In this document: positions 61,661 to 64,000 of the stretch, in pieces
Numbering within the stretch: the first letter of the stretch is position 1
Layout: each line of letters begins with the position of its first letter
NCBI GenBank assembly: GCA_005656395.1
Contig: SRSI01000071.1
Location: 372,001 to 436,000, forward strand
DNA from: Strongyloides papillosus
Taxonomy: Eukaryota; Nematoda; Chromadorea; Rhabditida; Strongyloididae
DNA length: 64,000 bases
Reading direction: 5' to 3'
Notes under the pieces: generated by a model
Seen by the model: the letters and a program-made list of their open reading frames with translations, nothing else
What the model was told of the DNA's origin: nothing
The model's database searches: none
Program-made: the position numbers and the translations under genes

Positions 61661-61867
61661 CAGGGCCGGCGCGACAGTATAGGCAAACTGGGCAATTGCC
61701 TAGAGCGCAATCATGAGGGGGGCGTAAAATGGCGGAAAAAATATTCCAAATTCCTGATTTAAATTATTTTTTACTTCAATTACGGCAAATTTTAGGTAAT
61801 TTTTTTAAAAAAAGGGCGCTAAAAATTATTTTTGCCTAGAGCGCAAGACACCCTCGCGCCGGCAATG
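61661..61867. mobile_element. 207-bp hAT-type MITE
   Basis: A GC-rich island in AT-rich DNA. It begins CAGGGCCGGCGCGA and its other end, read on the minus strand, begins CATTGCCGGCGCGA. It is flanked by perfect 8-bp duplications CACGTATT at 61653-61660 and 61868-61875. GCCTAGAGCGCAA appears near both ends in related forms. An 8-bp duplication and CAGGG start are diagnostic of hAT elements. There is no coding capacity, so it needs a transposase supplied elsewhere. Confidence 0.9.
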
Positions 61868-63911
61868 CACGTATTCCAATACGTGTATCAACAAAAAAGC
61901 CATTAGTAAACGGTATGTCATGTGAGTTGATAATATTCTACAAGGAAAATTTATTGAAATTCATCTTGTTTGATCATTGGTAGTACCCACCAATGCCAAC
62001 ACTACTGTAGGCAATAAAATTGTACTATCTATAAGGAACACTGCATTTCCATTCATATAAAATTCTCATTTGCTTGAATATTAAATAAAAGAATGACATG
62101 TCAAAATTACGTCAAAGGTCCTATGTTAAATTCAAAATTCCATTTTACAAAATTTATTGCAATGGTAATAAACATTCTATAGGGTGGACAGCCAGAGCTT
62201 TCCTGCTACAAATATTTTCATAACCATTACTTCAAAACAATGAGAATTGAATTTTTTAGATTAATAACATTCCTAGCTTGTCAGGTAACATATTTTTCAT
62301 TAAAGTAATCTCAAACTACTCTAATATCTTAAGTACCAATAAATAATAATTAGTTACTGGTACAATAATATTACAATTACATGGAAAATAAATTAACAAA
62401 CATTGTCATGAGGGAAACTTTGACTGGCCACTCTTTTAAAAGATGCAAATTTTTATATAAAAATTCAATTTTTCTATCATTATTTGAATTATGTGAGCTA
62501 GAAAAAATGCAGTTATATATGTAAATTTTATTTAATGTCAAAAATTTTAATATAGCGATATTCATCTTATTTAACATGATTGTGAAAATATACTTATTTC
62601 AGCTATCTATATGTTAACTTGAAGTTCGTTCTTTTTAAGCTATACAGTTTTGGTAATTACGTTATTCATTTTATTTATTCATAAACAGATAATAATATTC
62701 CTGTAAAAGTAGTAATTTGTATTTTTACTATTAATAATTCAACATGTATCTATGGTTATAAATTAAAATGCAATGATTTACAGATAATATTCAACATAGA
62801 TTCCATCTTCAGATAAAATTCCATTTTGGTACACACCATTTATATTTAATTTTTTTATTTAATATTCGACTTTATCTAAATATACACATAAAAGAGCAAA
62901 AAGTATTTTTAAACAAAATTATGATAAATTTTTAATTCTTAATTCTCATTAATATAACAAATATAATGTATTAAGCTTATTTTATGTACAAAATTAGAAT
63001 ATTAATAGATGATTTACTTAAGTTTATTAAAACCTTTTTAAAAAAAAGCGTAATTATACAAAGGAAGATTATTTTGAATGGAATTACTATACGATAGAAT
63101 TATTTGATAAAAGAATGATTTATAATCAAATAAATACTACAGTTATATAACATTATTTGTTTTTTTTTCTTTTTTTGATATAATTATCAATAACATAAAT
63201 TTTAGCATGGGAAATATAAATTTTATTCATACAACTATAATAAGTTCTTCTGTAAAAAATTAAATCAATACCTTGTAATTTTTCCTTGTAGTTAAATTAA
63301 TATTTTCTACTGTTTTCTCCTTCGCTAAGCGTATAATGTTAAAATTTTTTTAATTGGCATCTCTATTTATTATTTTATTTGAAAATATGACACTTCATCT
63401 TTAAAAAAAGACTTAACAATAGATGTAAAAAAAATTAAAATTTTGTAAAAGTTTTTCAATTACTAAATATAATATTAAGCTAGATTTATTAAAATTTTTT
63501 AATCTAAATTGTATTATCATTTTGTCAATAAAAAACGTCACCAAGGAAATATTAAATATTTAAATTGCATATAAATTATACTAGAAGCAAGGAATTTTAT
63601 GACATGTATGTCTATTAGAAAGATTTCTATTTTCATTATGAAACTTAATATTAAATGATTAATAAAAAACTGTTAAACGATAATGCTTATATTTATGTAT
63701 AGTCAGTCATATGTAATAAAAACTCATGCAAGACGAATAAAAATAAAAAAAATACTTATAATTTTTCCAAAAATTATTAATAACAATAGTAAAAGGGAAT
63801 ATTTGAACTGAACGTATTACAAAAAATACACACTACAAATATTTGCTCAAGATGTATGTATAATAGAAGTAATAATTTTATAATAAAATTATTAAAATTG
63901 CATATACAAAA
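61868..63911. other. 2-kb AT-rich spacer
   Basis: No gene, RNA or repeat recognised after the MITE duplication; the frame at 62377-62577 is filler. Confidence 0.5.
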
Positions 63912-64000
63912 TTAAGTTTTCTTGATGCGCGTTACACGATAACCTTTATAAACCTTTTCCAAAACATTGGAGACGGTAGTGATGCTGAGTGATTCACATA
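63912..64000 (-). CDS. 3' end of an unidentified gene (partial)
   Basis: On the minus strand the last bases of the window give an open frame ending VSNVLEKVYKGYRVTRIKKT and a TAA at 63912-63914. The composition is clearly richer in G+C than the adjacent spacer, so it is very probably a terminal exon. The basic C-terminus looks constrained. The family was not recognised, and the rest lies outside the window. Confidence 0.5.
   Translation of the reverse strand, partial: CESLSITTVSNVLEKVYKGYRVTRIKKT

Noticed and set aside
1..64000. CRISPR arrays, bacterial operons, tRNA or rRNA genes
   Set aside because: None seen on either strand; the features are those of eukaryotic nuclear DNA.

Overview
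The window is nuclear DNA from a nematode, most likely a Strongyloides relative (clade IV, Strongyloididae). The evidence is a very AT-rich background, short GT..AG introns (38 to about 77 bp), a cuticle collagen with the usual nematode architecture, and protein families written in strongly AT-biased codons. No bacterial operon, CRISPR array, tRNA or rRNA gene was recognised. Splice sites were assigned by eye; where the exons sum to a whole number of codons this is used as support.

Layout. Positions 1-83 hold the last codons of a gene that starts off-window. From 1.3 to 5.8 kb there are three uncharacterised genes: an acidic protein (+), a His-rich protein with a C-terminal cysteine cluster (-) and a secreted Gly/Asn-rich protein (-). 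From 7.6 to 15.8 kb two small minus-strand genes encode helix-loop-helix proteins without a recognisable DNA-binding basic region (Id/Emc-like). They are separated by a 7.4 kb non-coding interval that has a cluster of CAGATG E-boxes near the first gene. From 20.4 to 25.2 kb lie two decayed UDP-glucuronosyltransferase (UGT) copies. The first has stop codons and a frameshift; the second is also split by an 834-bp inverted-repeat element.

From 26 to 36 kb is a transposon-rich zone. A duplicated small secreted-protein gene is present as one intact copy (30.1 kb) and one dead copy. The dead copy is split by a 2.28-kb hAT-like element that itself carries a 1.4-kb foldback element with about 305-bp inverted repeats. 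Downstream are an internally deleted mariner and a TA-flanked inverted-repeat element.

From 36 to 50.5 kb is a gene-dense housekeeping block: an OTUD5-like deubiquitinase, a YPEL5-type yippee protein, a small secreted protein, the mitochondrial fission dynamin DRP-1 (with an apparent one-base frameshift), a TBC1D7-like TBC protein, a cuticle collagen, a second secreted Gly-rich protein, and a four-transmembrane protein. From 55.7 to 57.9 kb is a large ankyrin protein of the IkB type that carries a DSGVDS phosphodegron-like motif. The last 6 kb are nearly empty apart from a 207-bp hAT-type MITE with perfect 8-bp target duplications, and the end of another gene at the right edge.

The genes do not form one pathway. 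The best leads are the Id-like HLH pair with its E-box-rich flank, the IkB-like protein with an intact-looking degron, the TBC1D7 homologue in a nematode, the drp-1 frameshift, and the nested-transposon history of the 26-28.5 kb interval.
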